Positions 12,178-23,722 of a stretch of 64,000 bases of DNA are shown in pieces. A program made the position numbers and the translations under genes. Where the stretch lies: positions 13,899,501 through 13,963,500 of the forward strand of contig CM064427.1 in assembly GCA_032690845.1 (NCBI GenBank). The letters run 5' to 3'. Every line of letters starts with the position of its first letter. Positions within the stretch are counted from its first letter, which is position 1. The notes under the pieces are model-generated. The model had not been told where the DNA came from. It worked only from the letters and a program-made list of their open reading frames with translations, and made no database searches. This DNA is from Eleusine coracana subsp. coracana. Taxonomy: Eukaryota > Streptophyta > Magnoliopsida > Poales > Poaceae.

Positions 12178-15100
12178 ATGGTTCGGGGGAAGACCGTGAT
12201 GAAGAAGATTGAGAACATGAGCAGCCGACAGGTGACCTTCTCCAAGAGAAGGACTGGGTTGTTCAAGAAAGCTAAGGAGCTGGCCGTTCTCTGCGAGGCC
12301 CAGGTCGGCGTCCTCGTCTTCTCCAGCACTGGCCGTCTGTACGACTTCTCCAGCACCAGGTGATATTTAGCTCTTTTCATCGCTCGTGCTATTCAACTGC
12401 TGCTTGGTATTACAAGCCTTAGTTACTATGGTTATGTCACGAAGGCAGCTCTCTCTCTCTCTCTCCCATACGTGGTATGATACCAATCTAAATATCTACT
12501 GATTTTATCAATCCTGTGCTAATAAAAGAATCAGATCAACCGCTAATGATATGCCCGGCACTTGTTTTGCTTTAAGAGTAGTTTCTTCCTTATCGTTATT
12601 TATCTCTTTCCTTGGCATTGAATCTACCTATTCTTACATATATTACATGCCATTTGTTCATGCAATCCTTTTCCTTTGCTACTAGGAGGTCTGAAATAAA
12701 TCGTTTGAATTCTTTGCGTGCGATAGTCGTATACTCTTATGAGTAGTGGAAATATGTATTCTGTAGCTTCTGAACTTCGTAATTGCTATATCAGTCCCTG
12801 TTGCGATTACACATGTGCATTCACGTGGCTGTTGAGATTCCAGTAATATAGAAATCTATTTTGGGCTCTAAGAGTTTTGGCGATGCATGCAACTCTTGTT
12901 GCTTAACGAACACAAGCTTTTTCTTTCTTGGAAATTGGAACTCGTTTGCTGTGTTATCCTTTCCTTGCAATGCTACATATATCGGAGACGCTCAGCTCAC
13001 ATGCTCGGTACTGTATCTGATAGATTGATTAATTAACTCGTACAGGAGACGTACAGTATATATGGCCGAAGGCCCCGTGTCCATCCTGTCTCTATCTTTG
13101 GTTTATAGAAAAAAAAACCATGAGGACGGGAGGAGGTCACACAATTAGATTTTTTTAGATAATGGAGAAAATGCAGCCTTTTGCAGGTTCGCATTGAGGG
13201 CTACCAGACGCACAATACGATAAAAAGAAGAGAGAAACTATGACTTGGAACATAGCCTATGTTGTGATGATCATCTATTCTTTGTGAAAATGGTCATAGC
13301 AACCACCTCCACCAAATGGCATCTTTCCACAAAGATTTTCTTATGGATGTCCTTTTGCAACATCCTCCAATATCAAAACCAATAAGTCGCCTGAAATATT
13401 ACTCACATCAATGTGATTATTGGTTTCTTGTTAAAAATAATATCATTTCGACATAGCCATATTAACCAGAACATAGCTGCAACACCAATAATAATACAAT
13501 TATTTGGTTTTGCTCCCTTTGGGCCTAGCCAATTCCAAAAAATATGTTGAGTATAGTGTGGTTTAGGTAAACCAGTGGCCATTGTAAAGATCCTCCACAC
13601 ATTTTGAGCTATATGACAATTAAAGAAAAGATGTTGTATTGTCTCATAAACATTACAAAAACAATACTTTTATACACCTTTGCATCGTTTTCTTGGCTAG
13701 ATCATCTTTAATCAGAGTAACACCTATAGATAAGTATCATAGAAATATTTTCATTTTTAAGAGGAGCATAATTTTCCACAAGTGTCTTAGTCTGGACTTT
13801 GTCTGGAGCAACATGGCGTGGTACATGGAATGGACCGAGAAGACACCATTGTCATGTAGATTCTATTTAAAAGTATCAGTCTCATCACTAAGCATGACAA
13901 TGCTTAATTTTGATGTCATATTGTTCCATTCGACAAGCTTGTTGCCTATTATAGGTTTCCTAAAGGAAAGGTTGAGAGGAGTGGATTGGAGGATATTACA
14001 AATAGTAACAGTTCTATTTAGCCATATTGTATGGACTTGGAAATGTTCACTCAGAGGTGTATTATCTCTCCAACTGTTATTCCAAAATCTAACTTGGCTA
14101 CCATCTTTTAGTTGGAATGTTCCCACTTAAAGAATTCCTCCTGAACCTTTAGCAACCCGGTCTAGAAATGAGACTCATCTGGTTTCCTCTGAAATTGGTT
14201 GAGAGATTTATCTTTAAAGTATTTGTTTTTGAGCAAGATTTGCCACACGCCATCTTTTTTAAGAAGTCTAAAAAGCCACTTACTTAATAAGCATATCTTT
14301 TTTTCATATGAAGATTAGTGATTCCAACTCCCCCTTTGATCTTTGGGTTGGCAAAGTATTAGCCATTTTACAAGTGGTATTTCTTTTTATGTCCTTCACC
14401 CTCCCAATAGAATTTGGAACAGATGGTGTGTAGCTTTTTTAGATCTCCTTCTGCTATCTTAAAGAACAACATCATAAAGACAAGAAGGTTGCTAAGGACA
14501 GTGTTCATGGGATTAACCGTCCACCTGCAGATAGCAGTTTACCTTTCCATTTATTTAGTCTTTTTTGAAACCTCTCAATGAACTCGTTCCATTTGCTGTT
14601 TCTGAGCTTCCTATGTATCTTTGGAATACCTAGGTACCTGAATGGAAGTTTACCTCATTTGCAAACAAACAAAGTTGTGTACTGGTCCTCAAAGTTCTTT
14701 GCTTGACCAAAGCAAACGAGCTCACTTTTATCAAAATTTATCTTGTGGCCTGATAGTTGTTCAAAGACACATGACAAGAGATTCATGTTTGTTCCTTTTT
14801 GTATATCATGGTCCATTAATATAATGGTGTCATTAGCATATTGGAGAATAGATAAACTATCACCAACTAGTTCAGGAACAACCCCACTCATTTCACCGTC
14901 TTCCTTTTCTCTTGCTATAAGAATTGCTAGCATGTCAGACACTAGATTGAAAAGAATAGGTGACAGGGGGTCTCCGATTTTAAGCCCCTTGTGTCTCTGA
15001 AAGTATGGACCAATGTTGTTATTAACTTTTATCCCTACATGACCACTATATACAAAAGATTATATCCAATGACACCATGTTTTGGAAAAACCCTTCATCC

Positions 15101-18100
15101 TCAAAGCATGTAGGAGGAATGGACATTTAACCTTATCATAAGCCTTTTTCAAAATCGAGTTTTAGAATCACTCCATTTTTATGCTTTTGATGCAATTATC
15201 GGATAGTTTCATGTAGTATTACTACTTCTGCCATTATATATATCAACTAGTCATGAATCCGATTTGGGACGGATAACTTTATTTGTTATTTGCCCAATCC
15301 TTTTGGTAGCAACTTTAGTGAGGATTTTAAAGCTGACATTAAGTAAGCATATAGGATGATAGTCTTGAATTTTTCATGCATCTTCTTTCTTTGGCAATAG
15401 AGTAATGATGCCAAAGTTCAGACTATACACCGATAACTTTGCATTACAAAAATCTTTAAAGAGAGCCACAAGGTCTTCTTTGATGACTTCCCAGAATACT
15501 TCATAGAATTCAACTGGGAACCCATCAAGCCCCGAAGCTTTATTGTGCTACATGTGAAAAATAGTTGTCCTAACCTCTTCTTCCTCAAAAGGAGTGATTA
15601 GAATTTGATTTTTCCTCTGGTGATAGTTGTGGTATATCACTAGTTAGTCTCATCCAGAGTTATAGCATTACACTCTAGCTTTCCAAATAAGTTTTTGTAG
15701 TATGTCGTAATATACTTTTTAAGGTTTTCATTACCCACAATGGTGCCATTTCCAGTTTTGAACTGGTAAATCCTAGTCTTTGTATGCTTACAATTACTCA
15801 TAAGGTGAAAGTATTGAGTATTACTGTCACCTTTGAAGATCTCACACACCTTTGCCCTTTGGTACCATTTAATCTATTCCTCGTGAAGCATCTGAGACAA
15901 TCTATCATTAAGGTAATCTTTTAGAGTTATCTCATTTGGCATTAGATCATGGTTTTCCACCTTTTTTTTTTTTGCTTTTTTGAGAGATCCAGATGTGTTG
16001 TTTGCCCATCCATGCAAGTATTGGCAAAGGGCTCTAATTTTGTTTTGCCATCTCTCTATGGTCGAGTTCCCTTGCAATATTGTTCCCATATATGTGACAC
16101 CATATCGAAGAAACCATCCCGGATTAGCCATGCCAATTCAAATTTGAATTGAGGCTGACTCCCTCAGGAGATGGTCCCTGTATTTAAATCATTGCACCAA
16201 GTATATTGACGACCATTCATCTCAATCTCACGTACTTCAAGAGTATCAATGGTAGAATTAAATACTCATGGCCACCTAAAACAGAAGTTCCCATTGATTT
16301 TATCTTCAGAATATCTCATAATATTAAATTCACCCCCTATGATCATTGGGTGAGTTTCCTTGCTACAAATATGTGCTACCTCAGTGAGAAACTAAGTTTT
16401 GTATTTGTCTTGGGTCGGTCCATAAACAACATATAAAGCCCATTTGAAACCATCCTCCTTGTTTCTGAGGTGGCATAGTATGCCACAGATAATTCTGCCC
16501 AGTGGTTAAGTGTTTAAGAAAAGAATTAGAGAAATGATTACCACCTGATTCAATCAGAGCAAAAAAGTCCAGGCGTTGCTCTTTAACTAAAGAATTAATT
16601 ATGTTATGTTTACCCATGTATCCTAGACCTCTAGTATTTTAAAAGACTCCTTTTTTCATTGGATAACAATTTTAGAAGGAGTTATTTGTTTTTTGGAAAG
16701 ATGAGGAATCCTCCCTTTACATTTGTTAGAATCATGTTTAGTTGATTTTTGGACAGCATTCAGATCATAAAGAATGTTATCAGAAGAATCCTCCTCTAAT
16801 TTCCTATTTAATTCATGACAAACCTGATTAAGAGTCAAATCTAAATCCTATACCTCTTCCTCACAATCTAAAAAGGAAGAAATATTTCTAGTCTTTGAAG
16901 TTGAAAGGTGAATTTATCAAATTCTATGTTTTTGCGAGAAATAACAGCTTGTAAAATCTCATTATCATTTCTATTTGACGACATCCTAACATTACTAATC
17001 TGGGCTCTAATTTGTTGAGAAGGTAAAAAAGTAAAGAATGGTCTACGTTCTTCCAGATTGCTCTTTGCCACAAGTTTCTGAGCCTTGATCATTCAATCCT
17101 TTCCCCCCTGCTTCCTAAAATCATGGTGCCTAAGCAACGATGGTCCCAGCACCGTGAACATAGTATCTTTCTTGTCCAGGGCCTCTGCCACTTGAACAAC
17201 CACCTCTCCCTTCCTATGAGCTAGGTCAAGGAGAGAGTCTGCCATGGCTTTGTTTGTCAAGTTTTCTTTAACACCATTTTTCTTGCACACCTCCTGCAAC
17301 ACACGTCGAGGTAACAAATGGAAATCTAGAACCTCAGCATGAGGGCTGCTAACCTTGTTCTATTTTGCTTCCTCTAAGAACTGAGTAGGCCATCCAATGA
17401 TGTGCAGAAGCACGAGGTGGCGAGGCCCAATGTTGATTTATGTGGTCCAAGAGCACATCCAGCAAAGCTCCTAGGTTCTACACAGTTCCATTCTCTGCTG
17501 TCATGTAACCACATCATGAGCATGGGCCGGTGGCCTCTGCAGATCCTCTAGTGCTAGCACGCAAATCATCATCGTCTCATTGCCCGGTATATGTGGATCC
17601 ACAGCCTTTGTCGCCCCGGTCATGGCATCATTGTTCTGGGCTCCTCCCAACATGGCATCAATTGGGTGCACCTCCTGAACCTCCTGGTGGAGCACGCCTG
17701 CCATCGCCACAACACTTGGCAAAGCAGCAGTGGGCTGGTCAGGTGCCCCCACCATCGCCACGGGCCCATGACAATTAGTGAAACAACAGCGGCTTGTGCC
17801 ACGGGGACATTGTTAAGAACAGCCATAGTCTCCTCAGCATCATCTGCCATGGCAGCAGTAGCGCCGACTACCGCAGCGTGCACCTTGTGCTCGTCATGCT
17901 GATAAGCCACAACAATTGCCCCATTGGCCTCCGAACTGGCAGTAAGCTCCGAACTTGCTGCAAGTAACGCAAGCTGCGCCGCGGTGCCAGTAGTTGCAAT
18001 GCCTTCCTCACCATTGGCTGCCATGACATTTGCAATATCCCCAGCTATCATAGTAACCGAGCCCTATAGCCCCTGGTTGTGCACCCCGGACACCATAGCA

Positions 18101-21100
18101 TTGAGAACTGGGTGATGCACATCATGCTTAGCGAAGATACCATGTCTAGAATCCAGCGCTGACACGTCGAGCAATGGCGTAACACCAGCGGCGAAAGCGG
18201 TCACCTATGATCCAGGTGGCGCGTCCTCCATATGTCCAGGAGGAACAGTGATAGGCATGTCCAATGTTGGCTCAACTTCTGATGCTACCTCGGTCGCAAT
18301 TTCATCAATCATTGTGTACACCGCCCTGCCCATGGCCTCTTGTACCATCTCCAACATCCGTTTCTCAAGATCCTCCTTCTGGTTTCCCTGCTCATCAGAA
18401 TTAGCATCATTATTCTCATCATTCTCTGGAGGTTTTTGAGTCATTTCCTCGTGAATGTGATCAGCCGCATCCATAAGATCATCATCATCAAAATTGTCTT
18501 CCTCCGGCTCCTTAAAATCCATCCAACTTCCATCTCTACATATCTTTCCCACCTTGAAGAAGATGTTGTATATGCCTTCGCCTACAATAATGTCCGAAGT
18601 ATCTGGTATGTTGTTGATGTTCACCACTCCTACTAGTATCCGAACCACTGCCATCTTCCGAGTATAACTCATGTCCACCTTGAGTGTGGCTCCGAGGATA
18701 GTGCCAACTGCCCACAGTGGGAGAAAGGACGCAATCAAGCAATAAAATCCTATGACTATATCCAATTCTAACTTCCCCCTGCTGTCATAGCATGACTAGC
18801 CAGAGGTGAAAACGTTCATACTGGATCTGAACTCCTGGAATACTAACATAGAATGTTCTTAAGTTACTATGCACCGATTAGTTACATCCAAAAGCTTAGA
18901 CGTATGAGGAAGGGTGAGCAATTCACTTATAGTTCAACAAGTTTTTAGGAGCAATTGGTTGGTGCATGGTAGTTTAACATGATATCAGAGTTAGACATCT
19001 TGAGTTTGAATCCTCACAGGCTCAATTTATTTAATAAATTGCAGTCGACTCCTATTTCCACGTTTGTAGCTTAGAGGAGCCTGCACGTGAGGGAGGGGGG
19101 GAGGGGGGGGGTTGAACTATAAGTGAATTGCTCACCCTTCCTTATCAGCTTAAGATATTGGGTGCAACTGGTCGGTGCATAGTAGTTTAATAGTATAATT
19201 ATGTATTGTATGATCTCCTTTATGCATATATAATTGGTATGAAAGTCAGGTTTAATCCCATACTTTATTAATACTGCACTGTAGTTTTATTTATTATGAT
19301 GTCATAAGTAAACAACGATTGTACACCTTTATCTATATTAACATAAGTAACGTAGTATACCTTGCTCTGCCAGCATGAGATCACTAATCGAGAGATACCA
19401 CCACGCAAAGGAGGGTAACCAATTCATGAGTGCGAGCACCGAGTCAAAGGTAACGTTCCATACATTTAAGACTCATTTTTAACCGACAATGTATTTCATC
19501 TTTTATATCACTAGAACTGAGCTTATTGTATTGTGTATCTTAGGTTAAGTAGTTAACCACTCTGAAGGGGAATATTATGCTTTAAGAGATGCTAGGTTTC
19601 TTTATCTATGATCATGAAAACACTCATGGAAAGATAAAGTCGTATGAAGAGTGCAAATACGATAATGTGAAGCTAGTGTTGTATTTTGATATTTATTCAG
19701 CTATGGAATAAAATTTTGATTGCTCATTAATTTAATAAATGATATTTGTTAGTATTTGAACTGGAGATCTCACAACTTTCATGCCACTTTAATGTAGACA
19801 TTAACTGGTTCATTTTATTTGAGTTACAAGTTTCTCTGGACCATTATTTGTCATCACAAAAGTACTTATCTGTTGTATGTCATCGATGAGTCACGGTTTC
19901 TTACATTTATATGGCATCCACCTCGATGTTTCTTTTTTGTACTACAATTTTTTATTTCCATCGACACCACATCTTGATATGTACGTAGAAGGCTAGGTTG
20001 ATATGGGGAGATGTGGGTGACTCACTTATAGTTCGAACACATTTTGGTGTGTATATTTTATTCTGTAGTCATGCCAGAGGTTCTAACATTGAACTACAAA
20101 ACCTTGTTTTATTTTTATCTGGTTTCTCTAGTTTCATACTATGTATTGCTAAACAGAAGTCTGCATGCTTTCACATTTGTTTCTCACTGTGGGACCTTCC
20201 ACAGTTTTGGCAAGCAGAGGCAGCGAGATTAACGCAGCAACTACATAACTTGCAAGAAAACAATAGGTATGATCATCCTTCAAACAAGAAAATTGAACTA
20301 TTTTTTAGTATATAGCTGCAATCATATTTACTCTCTGCTGATACTGATAGTATGATGCAAAAGGGCCTTCAACGTAGTGGTTCGGATCTCTGAGTAGCAG
20401 TTCCTAGGTCCCAGATTCGGTCCCTAGAGGGGACAAATTATGGCCTGGGTTAAAAAAAAGACCCTTACCTCTCCGATCACGTGATCCTCATGTAAGGGAC
20501 GGAGAGGGGTTTGGGGGTTTTCTCAGCCTGCATGAGAAGATCTTCTTCTTAATGCAATGCCTCGGGGGGTGGTCTTAGCCTCTGCGGGTCGAGTTTTTTG
20601 ATACTGATAGTATGATAATTACAATTTGGACACAAAATTAGATAATGCACGAGTACAGCCATTCCAGTGAATATTAATATTAATAGTGAAATATATTGAT
20701 GGCAGAAATAAGAGAAACTTTCCTTGATATGTTAATAACAGGACCCAAGTAGAATACGTGTCCTTCAGACACCAGTACCTATGCAGTATACAGTGCCTGC
20801 TTAAATGAAACTTCAGGTTGTGGGGAGAACACATTCAAATGATACGTGTAGACTTGCACTTCAACGAACCTAGCTATGTTTTTCTGGCTATCCAAAAAGG
20901 GTTCTGCGAGACTTCTTTTATACTCTGAACATAATTCAAGGACGACGAAGCATCCCTAAATTTTATAAATAACTGAATGATAATGAAATGAAATTTTATC
21001 TGCACCTGCAACAAGCGATTGCAGGAGGTTGCTAGGGCAAAATCTATCTGGGCTGGACTTTGAAAACATAAAGAGTTTAGAGAATCAACTGGAAATGAGC

Positions 21101-21737
21101 CTGCACAACATCCGCGTTAAGAAGGTAATTGATGTCTCCATGTGTATAGATATATATAAATATTACTCCACACTCTAACATGGATCTTCTCAGGATGAAT
21201 TCATCATTAATGAAATTCAAGAGTTGAACAAGAAGGTTAGTTAGTCTACAAACATTCTTTTACCTGTGCTATTTATAGATAATGTGCTTAACCCTTGTTC
21301 CTTTGCAGGAAACTCTTATGATTGAACAAAACGAAGAACTACGTCATAAGTTCAATATCATTCGTGAAGAAAACATAAACCTGAGGAAAAAGGTTAAATT
21401 TCGCATAAGTGTTCTCTAATGTTCCTGAAATTAACGAAAACCTTAGTATCACGCATAATTGGTTGACCCTATCTTTGTGTCGAAGGTATCTGAACATCAG
21501 GGAGAACGTAATGCACAGAAAAGTTCAGCTACCGAGTTTACTAGTTCTGCAGAGGATGATGATGACCAAGTTCATCTTGAGCTAAGCCAATCACAGCACG
21601 CAGCAAAAGAGAAACCAGACGAAGCAACAACCCTTTCGTAAGTGCTTAACATTGGCATCAAAATATTTTTTATTCTTCATCAAGTGTAGAAGAAAATATT
21701 AATGTGACAATTTGCTAAAACATTTTGCAGGCTTTGA
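12178..21737 (+). CDS. MIKC-type MADS-box transcription factor, AGL17/ANR1-like
   Basis: Coding exons: 12178-12359, 19374-19449, 20205-20266, 21025-21124, 21194-21235, 21309-21392, 21486-21637 and 21731-21737 (705 nt, 234 aa). Every intron is GT-AG and every phase joins, so the gene looks intact. Residues 1-60 are the MADS DNA-binding/dimerisation domain (MVRGKTVMKKIEN..., SRQVTFSKRRTGLFKKAKEL). Residues 61-86 are the I region (MRSLIERYHHAKEG). Residues 87-170 are the K-box coiled coil (FWQAEAARLTQQLHNLQENN; LSGLDFENIKSLENQLEMSL). The rest is the C-terminus with an LELSQSQ motif at 213-219. The FWQ.EAA..RQQLHNLQENN-type K start and LELSQSQ end point to the AGL17 clade (rice OsMADS23/25/27/57/61 group), whose members act in roots, nitrate response and tillering. 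The exact orthologue is not assigned. Intron 1 is 7.0 kb because of a LINE insertion; intron 3 carries a SINE. Confidence 0.93.
13330..16660 (-). pseudogene. LINE ORF2 (endonuclease-reverse transcriptase) remnant
   Basis: Pieces appear in the expected order on the - strand. First is the AP-endonuclease start (16617-16381, with KHNIINSLVKEQRLDFFALI). Next come linker pieces at 16131-15874 and 15849-15640 (GDSNTQYFHLMSN). Then the reverse transcriptase palm (14942-14655) carries LQYANDTII, where the usual YADD is YAND. The zf-RVT region follows at 14126-13863 (LKDGSQVRFWNNSW) and 13600-13403 (FWLIWLCRNDIIFNK). Stops and frameshifts separate the pieces, and the catalytic Asp change means it could not reverse-transcribe. 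Confidence 0.85.
17093..18765 (-). pseudogene. LINE ORF1 (DUF4283-like) remnant
   Basis: The first 186 residues (18765-18205) include WAVGTILGATLKVDMSYTRK and RILVGVVNINNIPD, typical of the DUF4283-type N-terminal domain of plant L1 ORF1, an RNA-binding protein of the LINE particle. A long acidic stretch follows. Downstream, the frame is Ala/Asp-rich and shifts several times (17620-18051, 17501-17761), with a last piece at 17317-17093. The zinc knuckle expected in many plant ORF1 proteins is not evident. Confidence 0.65.
18853..19191. mobile_element. Foldback element with long inverted repeats, MADS intron 1
   Basis: A perfect 32-bp inverted repeat (18907-18938 and 19111-19142) sits inside diverged outer arms (about 18853-18906 and 19143-19191: ttaagttactatgcaccga against tcggtgcatagtagtttaa). 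The loop holds a G-rich run and a tgatatcagagttagac stretch. Half-copies of the same family occur at about 19989-20037 and 33720-33856. It is probably a non-autonomous foldback or MITE-like family; no target duplication was identified. Confidence 0.65.
20357..20599 (+). mobile_element. tRNA-derived SINE with 17-bp target duplication, in MADS intron 3
   Basis: The 243-bp element has a tRNA-like 5' head (gtagtggttcggatctctgag, with box-B-like agattcggtccc), a body containing gggttaaaaaaaagaccc and tgcatgagaagatcttcttctta, and an end ggtcgagttttttg. It is flanked by perfect direct repeats gatactgatagtatgat at 20340-20356 and 20600-20616, as expected for LINE-machinery insertion. It lies in the sense orientation of the host gene, between exons 3 and 4, and leaves the splice sites intact. 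Confidence 0.9.
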
Positions 21738-22194
21738 CATAATCGTTTGGATGAACCAGACTTTAAGTTGCTGCCTGGAATTTACGTTAACTAGTGGACT
21801 ATATATGTAGATACGTGTCTCAGCATACTCTTGCGAGGGTTCGATTGAAAATTCTGTTTACACACCTGAACAATCGTTTGAACACCTTTTTTTTCTTGCA
21901 TGTGCCTTGTTGTAATCATATATTTGTTCTGTGTTCTCATGTGCCTTCTATTTTTCACACTAAATAGGATTCATGATAGTCAGGTACAAGTAGTGACACG
22001 TGACAAAATATAATACGTTCACATAAATCACGATCGCAAGAAATCAAGTATATAGGTGTTTATTTGGTTGGCATGCATTTGAGCCTGTTTAATTTTCTAA
22101 TTGCTTTCTCAAATCAATGGTGTATATGTTACATTGGAAATATTATGGGGCAAAAACTAATAAAAATGAGAATGTCCTCTGATGGACAGCACAT

Positions 22195-22490
22195 TCATGT
22201 TGGCACATGATGAATGTGCGGCCTTCTTCGCACAGCAGGTCGTTCCTCCTTCATCACCTACCGAAACTGTGATGGCACCACAGGCCATCTGCATGTCATT
22301 CTTGTTCCTTCAAGTGTACTGTGTAGCGCGTCGAGTCCCGGCTCCTTAGAGTCCTCTCCAGTCCCCACTGCACTTACACAGGCCAGGTCCCTCTCACCTC
22401 AGGTCATTGAGAGCCTTGAGTCTACGTCTTGCCTATTCAATCCCTGGTCCAATAAGGTGGCGAGCGAAACCCTTCTACCCTGTCACCGGC
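22195..22490. other. Unrecognised GC-richer block, left flank of a CACTA insertion
   Basis: Low-copy-looking sequence that continues at 23313-23722 on the other side of the 22491 element. It is open over 22214-22490 on the + strand, but no domain is recognisable. With the inserted element removed, the block is about 700 bp and could be a gene relic or an unannotated repeat. Confidence 0.35.
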
Positions 22491-23309
22491 CACTACTACA
22501 GAATCGGTATATAGTGCCAGATCAGGATCTGGGGCAGGGCGAGCGCGGAGGGGAAGCACCGTCGGCCGGAGTGGCGAGCAGCCCGGCGATGAGAGGCGTG
22601 CCCACCAGCTAGTGCGCAAGGAGGAGAGGATCAGTTGCGAGGTGTGCGAGGAGGAGGAGGTGCATCGATGAAGGAAGTTGTGGAGGCGAATCAAGATCTC
22701 GAGGGGCGAAGGAAGTTGTGGAAGTGGGATGACGGCTAGGGTTAGGAGGAGGTGGGATGACGGCTAGGATTATAAGGACTTGGTGTGAAGGGCAAGAAAA
22801 AAAATTAAAAACAACACTGTTGGTGGGATTTGAACCCTAGTATATTTGAATTTGACAACTGGGTAAGGTTTTTACCAGTACACCACCAAGGTAGTTGCTT
22901 TTAATCCCCGTCACTATATGGTTATGTAATAGTGACAGGTAATCAAAACTGCATCACTATTACTAAAACTCGTCTCTATAACTTAGACCATTAGGGACGG
23001 GGATGTAAAACCCCATCATTGCTGTAAAAATCCATCCCTATAGCATAGACTTTTAGGGACGGAGATTTGAAACCCCGTCACTATTATAAAAATCCGTCTA
23101 TATAGCTTGGACTTTTAGGGACGGTTTTTCATAAACCGTCTATATTGCTTTTGATAGAGACGGTGTTCTAAATAGCCGTCACTACTAATGACCTTGTGTA
23201 GAATAATAGTGACATAGTTCTAGATAGACGTCGCTAAATGTGATTTGGAGACATGGTATTTTTACCCGTCACTAACCTCGTGTCTCTAAATCCCCGTTCT
23301 GTGATAATG
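22491..23309. mobile_element. Non-autonomous CACTA element (819 bp) with GGC target duplication
   Basis: The left end is CACTACTACAGAATCGG. The right end read inversely is CATTATCACAGAACGGG (10 of the first 13 bases match). Both sides are flanked by GGC (22488-22490 and 23310-23312), the 3-bp target duplication of CACTA transposons. The right half carries many subterminal repeats of the type agggacgg / ccgtcacta (22920-23290). A tRNA-like segment (tgggatttgaaccc) lies at about 22820-22835. No transposase is encoded. Confidence 0.85.
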
Positions 23310-23722
23310 GGCCACAAACGCCTAGCCCAGTCTATCTTACTTTTTGGTGCCATTTACGTAGACCTCTGGTGCATGGAGCTTCAGATACCCTCTTCGATCC
23401 TGTGATAGCAGCCCCGCACTGTGAAGACCAATCTGGCATCCGCCACTGCCGAGTCTGTAGCACCGACGAGGGCAGTAAGCCAACGCGCTTGCCGGTGTTG
23501 TGGCACAGCACAAACCATCAGGACCCGGGAGAAAATGTTCGCCTTTGTGTGACATGCTCGTGGTAAGAACCAATAATTCATACCGACCACACAGGAAGCA
23601 GGGAGCTGGAGTGGATCGACAGTCACGGGTGTGTTGTTTTCTTGCTTGCCGTCGTGACGCGTCGGCTTACACCGGCCAGCGATTTTGCATGGATCAACAT
23701 CACTCAGCTCCGTACGAATGTT

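Larger units (their letters stand above)
13150..18790 (-). mobile_element. L1-type LINE inserted antisense in MADS intron 1
   Basis: A nearly full-length non-LTR retrotransposon lies entirely within intron 1, on the opposite strand to the host gene. The 3' end is marked by a T-run on the + strand at 13150-13156. ORF1 remnants lie at about 17093-18765 and ORF2 remnants at about 13330-16660. Both are broken by many stops and frameshifts, so the copy is dead. I could not determine the target duplication, and the 5' boundary near 18790 is approximate. Confidence 0.85.

Noticed and set aside
17501..18051. Ala-rich ORFs on both strands (up to 143 aa)
   Set aside because: They fall in the C-terminal part of the LINE ORF1 remnant. 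The + strand frames are shadows, and the - strand pieces are frame-shifted fragments of one ORF.
18988..19006. tgatatcagagttagac as a retrotransposon primer-binding site
   Set aside because: It lies within the loop of a foldback element with no LTR beside it. It is noted as a curiosity of that family, not as a functional site.
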